Source of the DNA: Thelonectria olida
Lineage: Eukaryota > Ascomycota > Sordariomycetes > Hypocreales > Nectriaceae
Direction: 5' to 3'
Assembly: GCA_020736575.1 (NCBI GenBank)
Contig: JAGPYM010000043.1
Coordinates: 188,120 to 252,119 of the forward strand
Length of the DNA: 64,000 nucleotides
How positions within the stretch are numbered: the stretch's first letter is position 1; each line of letters opens with the position of its first letter. Both the position numbers and the translations under genes were made by a program. The notes beneath the pieces were generated by a model. It was not told where the DNA came from and did no database searches. It saw nothing but the letters and a program-made list of their open reading frames with translations. Of the stretch, positions 1 through 12,002 are shown one piece after another.

Positions 1-271
1 CCATGGCACTGGCAAGGAAGGGAGAGGCTCACAATGATATGAAGCATCAACAAGGGCCTCTTTCCTGAGACTCCCATGTGAGCCTTCCCATCTACAGATC
101 TGCGCGAGTATGCCTTGGACGTGCCTTCTTACTTCAAGTGTCATTTATCCTGAAATACTCCCCAAGAAGCATCATCCTCCTTCATTGTACGGACATAGCA
201 TCATCAACACGGTCAACTGAACATTCCCCTTACCCCAAAGAGGTCTTCAACATCGCTATCATCGCACAACA

Positions 272-1305
272 ATGGCGGAAAACGAGAATGAAGCTGGCCT
301 CTCTCATCCCTTTGTCGTCAACAAAGTCCCAGGCAAAGGCCTTGGCCTCGTCGTAACGAAACCGATCCCAAAGGGCACGCAAATCATGGTCGAGGCTCCA
401 TTCCTATGGTTACCCCACAGAGCAGACACCTCCTACTTAAAAGTCCTTTACGAGTCGCTATATGCTCTAAGTGAGGCGGACAGAGCCCAGTTCTACTCAT
501 TCCAAAACGTTTACGGCGACCGAGACGAGAGCAATTCAGTTGGCATTGCAAAGACCAACGTCCTTTACGAAGACTACTGGAATAAACCGACCGATGGCGG
601 TGGCATGTACCTTTACATATCTCGAATCAACCATTCCTGTCGCGAAAACACGCAGTTGTCCTTTAAGAAGGATGGCAAAAGCCTGGCGGCAAGGGCCAAT
701 CGCGACATCAAAGAGGGCGAAGAAATCACCATCGCTTACCTGCCAGTCCAGGAATCCCGCCAAAAGCGCCGAGAAATGATGCTCGCACGCTTGAGGTTTT
801 GGTGCTGCTGCGACTACTGCAATCTCCCAGAGGAGGAGCAACGCAGGAGCAATCAAGTGCTATGGCGGGTGTCAAAGTCGTTGCTTGCTGCTCGCTGTAT
901 GGCCGATGACAGGCCGCTCGAGGCGCTTCATGCCCTGCAACAGGCTGAAAACGGGCTCATCAGTGAAAAGCACGAAACTATGGCTCTCTTGCTCGTCTAT
1001 TTATCTATCTTTAAGCTTCTTGCATGCCATGGAGATGAAGTGAGAGCAGGTATCTTTGCGCTTCGAGCACTCGACCTCGCCAAAACCTTGTACGGTCCGG
1101 GGGGGCTGAAGCGGACCTTTGGAGACAGCGCGCCCTAAATCCTTGTTCCGCCTACTTCTTTGGAAGCATTAGCCAGATGTGGGAAACAAAGATTGGCCCC
1201 AGCCGTTTATTACAAGGGCCCGGTACCCCAGAGGAGGATTTGAATTGGCTTTGGAGGATGGAACCCGAGGAGTCCGCCATTGAGTCGTCCAACACGCGGT
1301 CCTGA
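272..1305 (+). CDS. SET-domain protein with a likely frameshift near its 3' end
   Basis: This is a fungal SET-domain protein, a family of lysine methyltransferases and their relatives. A GxG turn (GKGLGLV) is at residues 21-27, the cofactor/catalytic NHSC at about 120-123, and EEITIAY follows at about 151. A post-SET-like cysteine cluster (WCCCDYC) comes next, then a helical tail. The open frame from ATG 272 stops at 1138. However, the frame that continues across 1139-1305 (ending TGA 1303) encodes a tail with QMWETKIG and EEDLNWLWRMEPEES, which fits the end of such proteins. The change of frame falls near a run of seven G at about 1098-1104 and corresponds to one missing base. Either the assembly lost a G or the allele is truly shifted, giving 288 aa instead of about 343. 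Substrate unknown. Confidence 0.75.
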
Positions 1306-1485
1306 AGAGGTCGGACGGATATAGACTGCTTGTTCTTGACTGGGCTTCAGTTATATCTTTAGTCTCTTAGCAATACAACAGTCGCCAGGATACGGGTATG
1401 GCTCGGCAAGATCATGGAACTATGTGTATCGCTACTTTACTCTGTACGCTACTCTGGTGTCAGGATCATGACCCAATGCTAATCA

Positions 1486-2841
1486 TCACGCACTTATTAT
1501 TAGCCCACCCTCTAGCCCTCCTCTTCTCATAGCCAGCGAAGTTTCTGCCAACTGTGTCATGCTGTCGCTCGCTGGGTTCTCAACGGGTTGACGCCGACGA
1601 GGCGCCTTAAACACCTCCCTCTTGCAAAACGTCACCAAATCAGTGGCTTTGGCTTGACTAATGTTCCGTATATTGTCGAAAGCCATCTGACAGGCGCCCC
1701 AAGACGTAACGATGTATATCACGGCGTTCCAAAACCCCTGCAGCGGCAGCACCGCAGCGCTCATGTACTCCAAGGCGACGGAGGATTGGTTCTTGTGAAC
1801 GACAGTGTAGACCCGGTTTGCGCTGGACGGTATCCAGGTGATGAACATGGCTGTAAAGAAGAGCATTGAGCATTTGGTGTAGGACCATTCGGCGCGGCTC
1901 ATGGCGTGGCGGATCGGGCCTGGGGTCGGCGCTCTCTTGTTGGCGGTGATGCTCACCGAGTAGGCTATTGTTGGCGCGTGGGAGCTTCCGGAGCTGCTTG
2001 CCGATACGCGGTGTTGACGTCCTTGCGATATCGGCTTCGTGGTGTAGTTGCCTTGTGCTTTGGCGATGGACTCGGATGTGATAATGATCTCGGTGTTTAC
2101 GCTGGCGGTCGTCTCCACTTCTGTGCGACTGAATTTCCCGAGTTCCTTGTGGTTTCGGTAGATGTCGGTTCCGGTGCGAATGTAGATGAAGAGGGTTGAC
2201 AAAATGACGAGCCTAAGACAATCTGGTGAGTCCTATGCGAACAGGTTCGGCGCGACAAGAACTTACCAGATGGGACCGTAGAAGGTCAGAATTCGCCATA
2301 TTTCCCACGGTTTGGATGTCCAACACCACAAGCCGGCGTCGCCGTACACCCTGTCGCCATCGCCATTCTTGACGAAGAGGTATGTAAAGGCGGGAACGAG
2401 AGGGATGCCGTAGCAGCATGCCAAGTAGATGGCCTCGGCTCTTCTCAGGGCCGCAGCGTCATATTTGTGGTAGAACTTGAGATAGACGTTGACCGCCATG
2501 GACAAGGTCCAAAGGGCATCTGCGGGCATCAGCCTGCAACCCGTGGTTAGCCAATTCCTCGTTCGTTTGTGCAAGAGCTGCAGGGCGACTCACCACTGGA
2601 TCAAGAATCCTTGCGCCTGGCATCCTGCTGACGTGGGATCGCCGACATAAGACGTGGCCATTACCGTGGCAATGTTGACTAAGCCATTGCCGATGGATGC
2701 GTAGAAGACGAGGCGGTTGATGGGCTTATGGAATGCTTTGGACGAGCAAAACGTGGCGACAATAAAGATGCAGCCGAGGATAGAGAAGACTGAGCCGACG
2801 CGCTCCACGATGCTGAGAGCATGGTGGTCTCTGGCCGTCAT
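1486..2841 (-). CDS. Fungal cAMP-receptor-like G-protein-coupled receptor
   Basis: Seven hydrophobic segments fit a class-V (Dictyostelium cAMP receptor-like, GprH-type) fungal GPCR of the plasma membrane, thought to signal nutrient status through heterotrimeric G proteins. Three exons join in frame: 2841-2594, 2533-2267 and 2212-1486, giving 413 aa. The junctions read IQ-W-LMPAD and GPI-W-LVIL. TM1 and TM2 lie in exon 1, TM3 to TM5 run across exons 2 and 3. A long Ser/Thr-rich third intracellular loop (about 185-280) precedes TM6 (MLFFTAMFITWIPSS) and TM7. The C-tail is short, Arg-rich and Ser/Thr-containing. The fold and topology are visible; the ligand cannot be inferred. Confidence 0.82.
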
Positions 2842-5589
2842 GGGTGCGGAGGTCGCTGGGAGGAAATATGCATCTAAGAAGCTGAGAGATTGAATTCGCT
2901 GGAAAGTGGTTAATTGCCTGGAAATGCGAGCCGTAGAGTTGCGACGATGAGTTTGGTTATATGTTTAACCCTTGAGAGAACTGTGAGAAATGAGATTGTC
3001 TCGATCGCAAAGGAGTGTAGAAATTGGATAAAAGAGCGAACAGACGTGATCGATTCGTGCGGCTGAGAGCATCTTCTCATTCTACTATATACAAAAGCTT
3101 GACAACTTTACTTCAACGCCAACGTGGTCTAGGCCTTGAGGAGAACAAAGAACATGGTCGGTGTGGGAGGTATCCATCATGTAAGCCTCCGGACTTGAAG
3201 GTGAGATCCGTGCAGACGCCCTTGGTCCCAAGAAGATGGTTGGCAGTTGTCAAAGGAGCACGGGGCAAGAAGCTAAGAGAGAGAGAGCTGAATGAGTAGG
3301 AGGCTACGATCTCTTGGCCGTGGTGATGAGATTGAGGCCTCGCCCTTCGCATACGTGGGGGCTCTGCGAATGAAGAGGAGGATGACCTGGCGAGCTGAGA
3401 TGTCTGAGACGGTGAAGCCTAGACACTATTGAATGTTACCCCCTCTGCACGCAATTGTGCATAATGATGGGATTGGGATACGGATTGGCAAAGTTTAAAG
3501 GGAGAGGGTGGCTGGCCTCAGTTGTGTCCTCGTGTCACCAGACACATCAGCAATGAGGGCGGAGGTGGTCTGGACAAAGGCTTCGGAGCTGGCAGCAACA
3601 CCCTCAACATCTATTCAAGTCCAGGAAGCTAACGGACGGCTTGGTCGGCCTCTATTTTGGCTCCCATTCGCGAGACACCACGAGTGCCGTTGTCGAAGGG
3701 AGGGTCAATCACACCCTCTCAAACACATGCTCGGGCACCATTGGAGCATCTTTGCAGCGAGGTTGGTTACATCGAGATGCGCAATTTGGGTCAAGGCCGG
3801 TGAGAAGCGTTCCGGTGTGTGTAGCATGCGCGGAGCTAATTGGTGAGAGACGTCATCCGCTGGTCATTCGCGGCCAAGTGAGGCTATTTACCCTACAATC
3901 GGGACCGGATTGTTGAGCTGACGCCCGTTTCGCACAAGGCGGGAGAGTTTGGGGGAGCGCTTAAGAAATAAATAGAATCGGAGGTGATGATGATGAAGCG
4001 GTGAGTTTGACGTACTTGCATGTTGAAAGTGAAGGCATATTGACGGATAAGTAGAACTATAGTCTTCTTCTCAGGTCAAAGCACATCCGTCGACGTTACT
4101 CCCTCAACATTCCGCCCTATGGATAATGCCGACCAACGGAAATGGACGCTAGAATCTGCATCTCAATCCGATATGCGCTAAGATAAACGAGGATGAGCGC
4201 CGATCTCATCGTGGGTGTAAATGATAGCCTTGCTACAACAGTACGAAAGCTCGCGGCAATACGAAATCCTCAATCGTTACATGTGCTTGTTTTCCCAATT
4301 CATTATTCCAACTTCCCACTTCCTTCATCATCTCAGTTCACTTGAGCCATTGATCTCGTCGGCTTCTGAATTTCGCATTTGCCATGTGCCAGGCACCCCC
4401 CGTATGCGCAATTATCGCTGTTCCACCCAGCCTCCTCTATTTACTAGACATCTCACGCCATCATATGTTGTTGTTGTGTTCCCTTTCCGCGGCGTATTCT
4501 CTACATACAATCCTAGTCGCTTTCCACTAATAGACAAAAACATCATCGTACACATCACGCAAGACGAAAATCGAGTGACAGCTGTAGCCGCCGCCAGTGG
4601 ATCTGCCATCCAGGTCATCGCCATCGGCCGGGCGGCTCGGATTGTTGTTTTAGACCCCACTGCATCTCGAGCTGGTCGGTGGTACGTGTTGTACAGCTCA
4701 ATCAGCCGCCACCCTGGGGCCTGTGAGGGTTGCAGGGATGAAGCTTGATATGAGGCATGTTGTGATTTTGCGACGCGAGAAGCGATGGAAATATTGAAGC
4801 AACAGAGGCAGCTGAGAGGCCAATTGAGAGCCCAAAGCTGGAACATCAGTCCTCGGCCGATGGAATGAGGAGATAGCCGCATAGTGAGATTGTCTGCTCT
4901 GTTCTAGAGCCGCCAATGGCACTCAAGCTGAGACTTGACGTGATGGACTCAGGGCTGTCTTTGCAGCCCAACCCCATACTTTGAGCTGGAGGCATTGAGT
5001 GGCGTATCGAGGTCGAGTCAGGGTTCCCGGGCCGCTGCATGATCTGCATCGACGCGTGGGCTAACTCGACGAATTGATGGTGACATGGCCCCTTCATTTC
5101 GTCTTCCATGGCCAAATCTCGTCCTATGAAGCGGCTCGTGACGAACCCAAGCCCAGCTTCAAACAAGCAATTCGTCCTCGCGCCCTCGAGATTCAGCACC
5201 GAGGTTTTCCGATTCACGCATCAAGTGCCCGAGTCTTGACCACGTATCGTTGCAGTGCATTGCAACAGCGTCAACTCTTTGACATTTTCATCTCCGAATC
5301 TTTGCTCCGTTCCCCACACGACGTTATCGTGACCCCATGTCGGCAAAAAGCAACTCTCGCACACACACCAAACGCCATCTACAGTCGCAGCCTCACAGGA
5401 CAGACAGCCCGACCAATGCTTGCCACGCCTTTCTCGCATATGCACGAGATGCTGTGTTGTCCATCGACCTTTCCCCAGCATCCATGCAGCTGCGAATATG
5501 CCACTGCCGGGCGCTACGTACAACGAGAACTGCGGGATATGGGCCGGCGTCCACCGACCGAAGAGGCTTGAGATGAGGATGAAAATGTC
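2842..5589. other. Intergenic stretch without a supported gene
   Basis: About 2.7 kb separate the GPCR start from the promoter of the next gene. The open frames here (the longest is about 175 codons at 4221-4748) overlap each other on both strands, show no family motif and have no convincing splice structure. The right end probably holds the upstream control region of the small gene at 5732. Confidence 0.5.
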
Positions 5590-5597
5590 TATATAAG
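5590..5597 (+). promoter_or_regulatory. TATA box of the small gene at 5732
   Basis: TATATAAG lies 142 bp before the ATG and is followed by a C/T-rich leader with CAACAATCAAC directly before the start. The same octamer and a very similar leader occur 137 bp before the paralogue at 36802. A strong, inducible type of promoter is inferred. Confidence 0.6.
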
Positions 5598-5731
5598 AGA
5601 GCACATCTTCGGCCTCTGTCTCGGCTTTTCTTTCCTCATCACCAACAACCAACACCTTCAACAATCACTTCCAACCCACTCAACTCTCTCAACTTTCTTC
5701 GATCTTTTTCGATCCCCCAACAACAATCAAC

Positions 5732-6239
5732 ATGTCTGCTCCCGTCACGTAAGACTCCCTCCCGCAACAGCTCCAACAGCGAGCTTCCCATTCCTGCCTA
5801 GCAACCAACTCCCAACCTTCTCCCAAGGCTTCGAGCTTCTCGATGAGAGTCCTCGAGTCCTCAGCCTTCCTCCCCCCTTCCAATTCTTCCATAGATGCCT
5901 TCTCGCCGGGTTTCGACTTGACCACCTCACACTAACACCTCCACAGTTCTCTTGAGGCTTTCCAGAACGAGTCTGGCAACCGCCAGTTCGTCGTCCCTCT
6001 GCCCACCTCCACTGGCCTCAGCCAGCCCGCCGGTAAGCGACCTACCTCCTCGACACCTTCCCAACCCTCCTCGACGAGGATTCTAACAGTCCATTCTAGG
6101 CCAGCTCCTGAAGGGTGCCACCGATGAGGAGGGCCACCAGAAGTCCGCCGCTCTCCTTGTCGGTGTCAAGCTCGACCTCGAGGCCGAGGTCCACCTGACT
6201 GCCCGCGTCAAGGGTGACATCGTTGTCGGTCTTTACTAG
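5732..6239 (+). CDS. Small conserved two-intron fungal protein (80 aa), copy A
   Basis: I do not recognise a named family. Three exons join in frame: 5732-5748, 5947-6032 and 6100-6239, with introns of 198 and 67 bp. The product is 80 aa and starts MSAPVTSLEAFQ. The last exon (46 aa) reads GQLLKGATDEEG, then LEAEVHLTARVKGDIVVGLY. There is no signal peptide, no membrane segment and no cysteine, so a small soluble cytosolic protein, perhaps mostly beta strand at the C-terminus, is inferred. A paralogue at 36802-37211 has the same exon plan and 42 of 46 identical residues in exon 3. That conservation, the shared TATA box and the C/T-rich leader show this is a real and probably well-expressed gene. 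Confidence 0.85.
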
Positions 6240-6811
6240 ATTCGCCGAGGATTTCTAGCCTAGGAATCCGGGGATGAACGAAGGGGGTTGGGACTTGGAT
6301 GGTGGAGTGGTTGGTTTGGAGGTGAACTTTTAGGAACACATTCCTTGATGCTTTGAAGATGATTTGACTTCGGTCGTTTCATCGACAAAAGAGCTTTTTA
6401 GCTCGCAATTAAAACCCTTATTTTCAATACTCGGCGCAATTTTATGCTTGTGACTGCCGCCTCTTCAATTACCGTTGAAGAAGCGAATTATTCCACTCCC
6501 AGTCGCAGTACCTGACTCTAACTGACTGATACTACTACTCTTCATCGATGGATCAATTTGTGGCATATGGCTACAATTCTCAATGATCTGAAGGAGCATC
6601 AAGACCTATCATTTGATGTCACCGTGACTCTGTTTATACTGAATACTCTCCTGAGGGATTCACAAGCTACCAACAGGTTACTCTTCTCACGGCATAACTC
6701 AGTGGTTGCTGGGTCCAGGCTCGCAAGGAACTGTAGGTGTAGAGCTCCATGAAACTCTCTCATTGCACTCGAAACACTAAGTAATTTTGATGTATCCTAT
6801 GAATGACCCAA
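6240..6811. other. Intergenic stretch, convergent 3' ends
   Basis: This is the space between the 3' ends of the small plus-strand gene and the minus-strand reductase. AT-rich tails suit transcript ends. No gene is visible. Confidence 0.5.
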
Positions 6812-7859
6812 TCATCGCCAATACGTCGGCGCATCGGCTTTTGTGATTTGCCACGCCTTGTCCAACACCTCGACCACCTCGTCTGGCAGCGGTCCCTTTT
6901 CGCACGCTTCAACGTTTTGTTCCAACTGCTCATATCTGCTAATCCCAATGATGATACCGTCATCGCCTCCATTGCTTCTCATGTTGAGCTTGCTGTGATG
7001 GACGCACCATCGCAGGGCAGTCTCAATCAGCGGGATGCCGTGCTTCTTTGCGACGGGCTCGACGACGGCTAGTGCATCTAGGATCGACTGCTTGAAATAA
7101 CGATCCTTGTACATCTGACCTAGACTCGTCTTGGTGCTGAAGCGACCCTCGCCTGGCTCTTCCAAGGTGGTGTATTTTCCGGAAAATAGCCCGGCGGCCA
7201 GTGGGTTGTAGATGACTAGAGAGATTCCAAACTTGCGGAGGCAAGGCACAAGCTCGGATTCAAGGGCCCGACTTATGGGGTTGTACATGCCCTGATAAAT
7301 GCTTGGTTTGACGAAACCCCTAGACAGTCACACGCTCAGCAACATATTTCGCTGTAAACGGTTGTCATTTCCGCGAAACTCACCTTCGCTCACAGATTCC
7401 AACCATTTCAGCCACTTCCCAAGCGGCGTAATTGCTGAGCCCGAGTTTCTTGAACTTGCCCTCTCGATACAGCTTATCGACTCCCTCGAGCGTTTCCTCG
7501 TAGCTCGTGGCACGGTCGGGAGCATGCAAGTACATGATATCGGCGCAGTCCACTCCAAGCTTGCCGAGACTGGCGTCCCAGGACTCGCGGAGTTTCTCGG
7601 GCTTGTGATCGCCCGGCGTTGTCGGCATGATCTTGGAGGCGATGGAGAAGCCGCGGTCCTTGAATCCAGCATCGCGCGTGAAGGCTTCTTGTTGGCCTTT
7701 GACGTAGACACCGGCAGTATCGAGCTCGGTGTAGCCGTGAGACGATAAGAAGTCGAGACATTTCTTGTATTCGTCGAGAGAAGTGATGCGGGCTCCAAAG
7801 GCTGGGTCTGGGCCGATGGTCATGGTTCCGAGAATGAGGCGGTTCTTTGGAGACGACAT
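6812..7859 (-). CDS. Aldo/keto reductase, AKR7 (aflatoxin-aldehyde reductase) type
   Basis: This is a cytosolic NADPH-dependent reductase of aldehydes, 327 aa from two exons (7859-7384 and 7319-6812; 64-bp intron). The junction reads ICERRGFVKPSIYQGMYN, a hallmark stretch of AKR7 enzymes. The catalytic tetrad is visible: Asp in ELDTAGVY, Tyr in VYVKGQQE, Lys in ASKIMPTT and His in MYLHAPDR. The NADP-binding C-terminal part includes GIIIGISRYEQLEQN. The start MSSPKNRLILGTM is chosen because it matches the family N-terminus; an upstream in-frame ATG at 7916 would add 19 residues. It shares an 862-bp intergenic region with the permease transcribed the other way, so common control is possible. 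Detoxification of dicarbonyls or aldehydes is the family role; the actual substrate is unknown. Confidence 0.88.
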
Positions 7860-8721
7860 GATGGGCAGGTGTTGATGTGTATGGACTTGGAAGTGAAGTA
7901 GGTAAGATGAGTGCATACGACAAAGGAGGATTGAAATAAAAATGAATATATTCGAAGCAGTTGGTTTTGTATTCGACGAGAGAATAACATGGTGACGCCG
8001 ATCTTGTCAATTTCGGCCGACTCGGCCGACTCTCCGTGTCCCTCCCCGCCTATGAAGCTGTTCCGACATGTGTGCGGGGTTGTACAATGACTGAACGGAC
8101 CAGTGATCCTCTCTTGCCACAGGAACTTATACATAATTTAGCTATTGTCCCTTTATGTTGTTTGCTAGAAGAATTGCGACAAATCTCAGCATGCCCAATC
8201 TTCTGCATCCTAAATAGTTCGGCTGCAGAAGTGGTATTGGGAGATAGTCATGCTCAGTAGGAAAACGATGCTGTATCAATGTTACTGAGCTTGACAGAAA
8301 CTCAGTAGTTACGATATTGGCTTGGCTTTGGGAAGAGTTTCTGGCCCGAAACACGAAGAAAGAGCTGATGCTAATGGGAGACCAAACACGATAGACCTGA
8401 CTATATATATGTCGGTGAAAACATGGCATCGCCAAATATTCGAGCCCAACATCAAACGGGAAAACACTCATCCACCGAAATGGAAAATGGGGTTCCAAAG
8501 GTGGGGGATTGATTCGTGGGAGTTGACCGCATTATTCCCGTTCGCTAACAAGTCAGATGACGATGGCACGGCAATGAATGACGGGAATTGAGAACCCATT
8601 ACTAAGAAATCTTGGTCCTTTTTCTTTCCTCAAGTTCATTTGGGCTTTCTCTTGGAAGCATGTTACTGGGCTCGATTGAAGTCACACTGTCAAGAATGCT
8701 CGCAACACATGCCTCGCCGAC
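7860..8721. promoter_or_regulatory. Divergent promoter region between reductase and permease
   Basis: This 862-bp region separates two genes transcribed away from each other. It contains two copies of the palindrome TCGGCCGA, at 8013-8020 and 8022-8029, one base apart. CGG/CCG half-sites of this sort are bound by Zn2Cys6 regulators; function here is inferred only. Confidence 0.4.
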
Positions 8722-10174
8722 ATGACCAAACGTCCATCAACCGCCGCCTCGGCGGAAAAGAGTGGCTCGGATGCCGTGACAATAACGCCCGGAGACTTGT
8801 CGAACGAAACGGACAACCACTCCTCCAAACTCCCCTACCGTGACAATGCGCCCAGCCAGGACCAGGCAACGAGCACCCCCGTTGCAATGAACTCTGGCGA
8901 GGAACCTGAAGGCGGTGTGTTAGCATGGCTTCAAGTGGCGGGTTGCTTTTGCTTGTATTGGAACAGTTTGTAAGTGCAGCAGCAACTTGCAACTCTGGGC
9001 TCTAGGCGGATCGAAGCTGACAACAGTCGATAGGGGTGTGATAAACACTTTTGGTGTCTTCCAAACGTACTATGAAATCCATCTTTTGAGCGACATGTCA
9101 CCGTCAGCAATCTCCTGGATTGGTTCAATTCAAATGTTCCTTCTCATGTCTGTCGGCCTCATCATCGGCCCGCTCTACGACGCAGGCCACTACCGCGCCT
9201 TGCTCGTCACTGGCACGTTCCTCGTCGTCTTTGGCTTCATGATGACCAGTCTATGTCGAACGTACTGGCAAGTCATGCTCGCGCACGCCGTCTGCGTTGG
9301 CCTCGGAACGAGCTTCTTGTCTATCCCGTCCATCGCCATCATCCCGACCTACTTCAAGGCCCGGCGTGCGAGAGCTATGAGCACGGCAACGGTTGGGAGC
9401 TGTTTGGGTGGCGCGGTTTATCCGCTCATCTTTCAAGCGTTGCAGCCTCACATCGGGTTTCCTTGGACTGTCCGAATTCTCGGATTCATCTCCCTTGCCA
9501 TGTGCTGCTTCTCGATTGCAGTTCTGCGCCCGCGACAACAAGGCGGGAGGCGGTTCTCGGGAGTTCGATCATTAATCGACCGAACGGCATTCGAGAGCGC
9601 CTCATATACAACGTACGCCATTGGCATCTTTTTCAGCAATGTGGCTTGGTTTGTGCCAGTCTTCTATTTGCAGACGTTCGCCCTTACGCATGGCATGGAA
9701 GGACAAACTGTAGCTCTGTATCTTGTTGCCATTCTCAACGCCGCGTCGATTCCCGGACGAGTCATCTTGGCCATGTTTTCCGACATGTTCGGTCCCGTCA
9801 ACACTTTCGTCTTCATCACCGGGTCTACAGCCATTGTTACCTTCTCCTGGGCCGCGGTACACACCGGCGGGGGAAACATTGTATTCTCCGTATTTTATGG
9901 ATTCTTCTCTGGGAGTCTGGTAGCAGTGGCTCCAGTTGTGCTCACATCATTCACCAAGGACTTGAGCCTCTTGGGGACGCGACTTGGAATGGTCGCATTT
10001 TTGAAAGGATTTGGTTCCTTGATCGGCTCCCCGATCGCTGGAGCGATATTGGGAGACTCAGGTCATTACCTGGGTGTGCAACTGTTCTCGGGGCTCTGTT
10101 TCACACTCACGTTGATCTTCATGATCGGTCTGCGGTTAATTCTGAATAGGACTGACTGGAGAGCTGTTCTTTGA
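8722..10174 (+). CDS. MFS permease, fungal monocarboxylate-transporter type
   Basis: This is a 462-aa plasma-membrane permease from two exons (8722-8969 and 9034-10174; 64-bp intron, junction CLYWNSLGVINTFGVFQTYYE). After a polar, Ser/Thr-rich N-terminal tail of about 65 residues come twelve hydrophobic segments. The first (GGVLAWLQVAGCFCLYWNSLG) and the following GVFQTYYE are typical of the MCH/monocarboxylate porter family. The central loop is short (RPRQQGGRRFSG, about residue 255). In this family the cargo is a small carboxylate or similar compound carried with protons; many fungal members are orphans. The divergent arrangement with the aldo/keto reductase suggests they could act on related metabolites. 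Confidence 0.87.
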
Positions 10175-10729
10175 GTTATCAACTCCATATTGAGAGGAGC
10201 ATTCGAGGAGGCTTGACGGGGTACTTCGTGACCAGCGCCATCTTGAGCCGCGGATGAGTTCCTCCATGATATTATCACTCGGGGTGGAAAAGAGGTGTAA
10301 TAATACGCAGGGCTCAATTGGTTTTGCAGTTATGCTGAAGGATTGGACATAAAAAATAGATGAAGCCGTGACTTTGGCATAAGTTAGAAGGTGACGTCAC
10401 AATAGATGGTTGTCCGTTTCTTCAGATGCCAGTTTGCCAAGGATTGATCAGTCTCAAAAGAGGAAGCGACCAATAACTTCTGCTCAGCCCTGCCAACACT
10501 GCCTTCTTTCTCCACATATTAATAAATACAGTGTCAGCTGACTTGAGGTGATCAAGTGATGTTGTTTCATGGAATGCCTGATTGATGTCACCGTATAGAC
10601 TAGGTAGTTTCTACTCAGCGCCAACGACATCGGATACCTCGCCAAAACTCGTCAACGACTCAACACAAGATCAACTTTGGGCCGATAGACTCAAAGTCAG
10701 TACCAACACACCTGCTACTACAGCCCACC
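10175..10729. other. Intergenic stretch
   Basis: The 3' end of the permease is followed by the upstream region of the gene at 10730. Apart from a CRE palindrome at 10391-10400 nothing distinctive is seen. Confidence 0.5.
10392..10399. promoter_or_regulatory. CRE-type palindrome TGACGTCA
   Basis: A perfect TGACGTCA, flanked as GTGACGTCAC, lies about 330 bp before the next ATG. bZIP regulators of the Atf1/CREB type bind this sequence in stress responses. A single site may also occur by chance. Confidence 0.4.
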
Positions 10730-11561
10730 ATGGATGCCGAGCACCCACCATCATACGATACCCTTGGTAGCGCTTCAGCCGGCTCTCAGCATCCGCCGGA
10801 TTACCAACATGAACCTGCTACCCCAAGCCAGAACAATAGCCAAGTTGCAACCAAACCCGAAGAATGCCCAACATTGGTCCTGGACGGGTGTCTCATTTTC
10901 TCTCGACTAAACCAAGGTCGACTTCTCTATGAAGTTAGCAACCCACCATGCGAGGCCTCAACTTCCATCTACGGAGTCGAAAAGATCCGATACAGGATTC
11001 AAGAAGCAGCTGGGGAGCGCGAGGCCAAGATACGGTCACGCCGAGATCACATCTACGACTTCAAGTCCAACTATTTCAGCCTGGGGATGCGAGGCGTTAG
11101 CATCATTGGAAAAGGGAGCTCCAAGCGTGTTTTCCCAAAGGTTTACATGTCCAGGGGATTGAGCTCCTCTTCATTCAACATTGCCGGACATTTCAAGACA
11201 GAGCAAAGCATCAAGAACCGCGTGCAGCACGGAAGCGAAATATCCTGGAAGAGCAAGGATGGCACTTTAGTGGCGGTTGAAACTAAAGTGGAATATGACA
11301 AGGAAGGAAGGGTTCTCGAACCACCGCGACTAGAGATCAAAACAATGCTCGAAGAGAAAGAACTAGATCTCTTGGTGACGTGTTGGTGCGCGCGAGTGTG
11401 GAAACATGCGAAAGATGAACTGTACGAACCTATGAGCTGGAAAGAGAGTGAGTGATTCCGAGCACCATGGCCATCTAATATTCTGCTAACTCCGAGTCAT
11501 AGTCAAAGGATGCATCGAGAATCATCCAAGTCGAGGAAGGGTTTATGGCGGATTGTCTTGA
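10730..11561 (+). CDS. Uncharacterised protein with possible tubby/LURP-like core
   Basis: This is a 258-aa protein from two exons (10730-11447 and 11503-11561; 55-bp intron, junction WKEIKGCIENHPSRG). The first 40 residues are disordered and carry PPSY and PPDY motifs, the kind bound by WW domains. The remainder alternates strands: TLVLDGCLIF, GRLLYEVSN, KIRYRI, HIYDFKSNYFS, EISWKSKDGTLVAVETK. It ends with a hydrophobic helix (LDLLVTCWCARVWKHA). Beta-barrel strands around a central helix are the plan of the tubby C-terminal/LURP-one fold, which I suggest from the pattern only. No signal peptide. Function unknown. Confidence 0.7.
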
Positions 11562-11920
11562 GGAAATTCGGCTCAGAACTCAGCAATTGGTTACACGATT
11601 ATGTACAAGTGTTGAGTAGCCATTGCTGGTTAATATCTTTGGTGTCTCTTTAGCTGTGGGGGAAGTAGTGAGATACAGCGTATTACTTCAGGTGCGTGGA
11701 TATGAAGGAGGGCATTGTTACTACCTATGATGGAATGTTCCACGACTGCTGGAACACGCATCATAAATCTACTTCTTTCACATCCCATTCCAAAGCCCCC
11801 GAGAGGCTCCGATGTGATGAATGATGGTTGATAAAGCCAATGCCATACGTAAGCTGATCTAACGGTGCCAGCTCGTGATGATGGGAAAGGATTCAAGGAT
11901 GCCTGAGGCCAGGAATAGGA

Positions 11921-12002
11921 ATTGGGGCCACCAGCGTCCAGCGTAGGACTGGAAGCACAGCCCCAATTGAGGCCACCAACGTCGATTGGGGCCACCAGCC
12001 GC
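11921..12002 (+). repeat. Three imperfect 18-bp direct repeats
   Basis: Copies begin at 11921, 11966 and 11985 with ATTGGGGCCACCAGC or a near variant (ATTGAGGCCACCAAC in the second). They lie in the non-coding space upstream of the zinc-finger locus. Confidence 0.6.

Noticed and set aside
4221..4748. 175-codon open frame upstream of the small gene
   Set aside because: No domain, no splice partners, and overlapping minus-strand frames of similar length.
9253..10149. 298-codon frame overlapping the MFS permease on the same strand
   Set aside because: An out-of-frame shadow; the permease frame carries the membrane helices and the family motifs.
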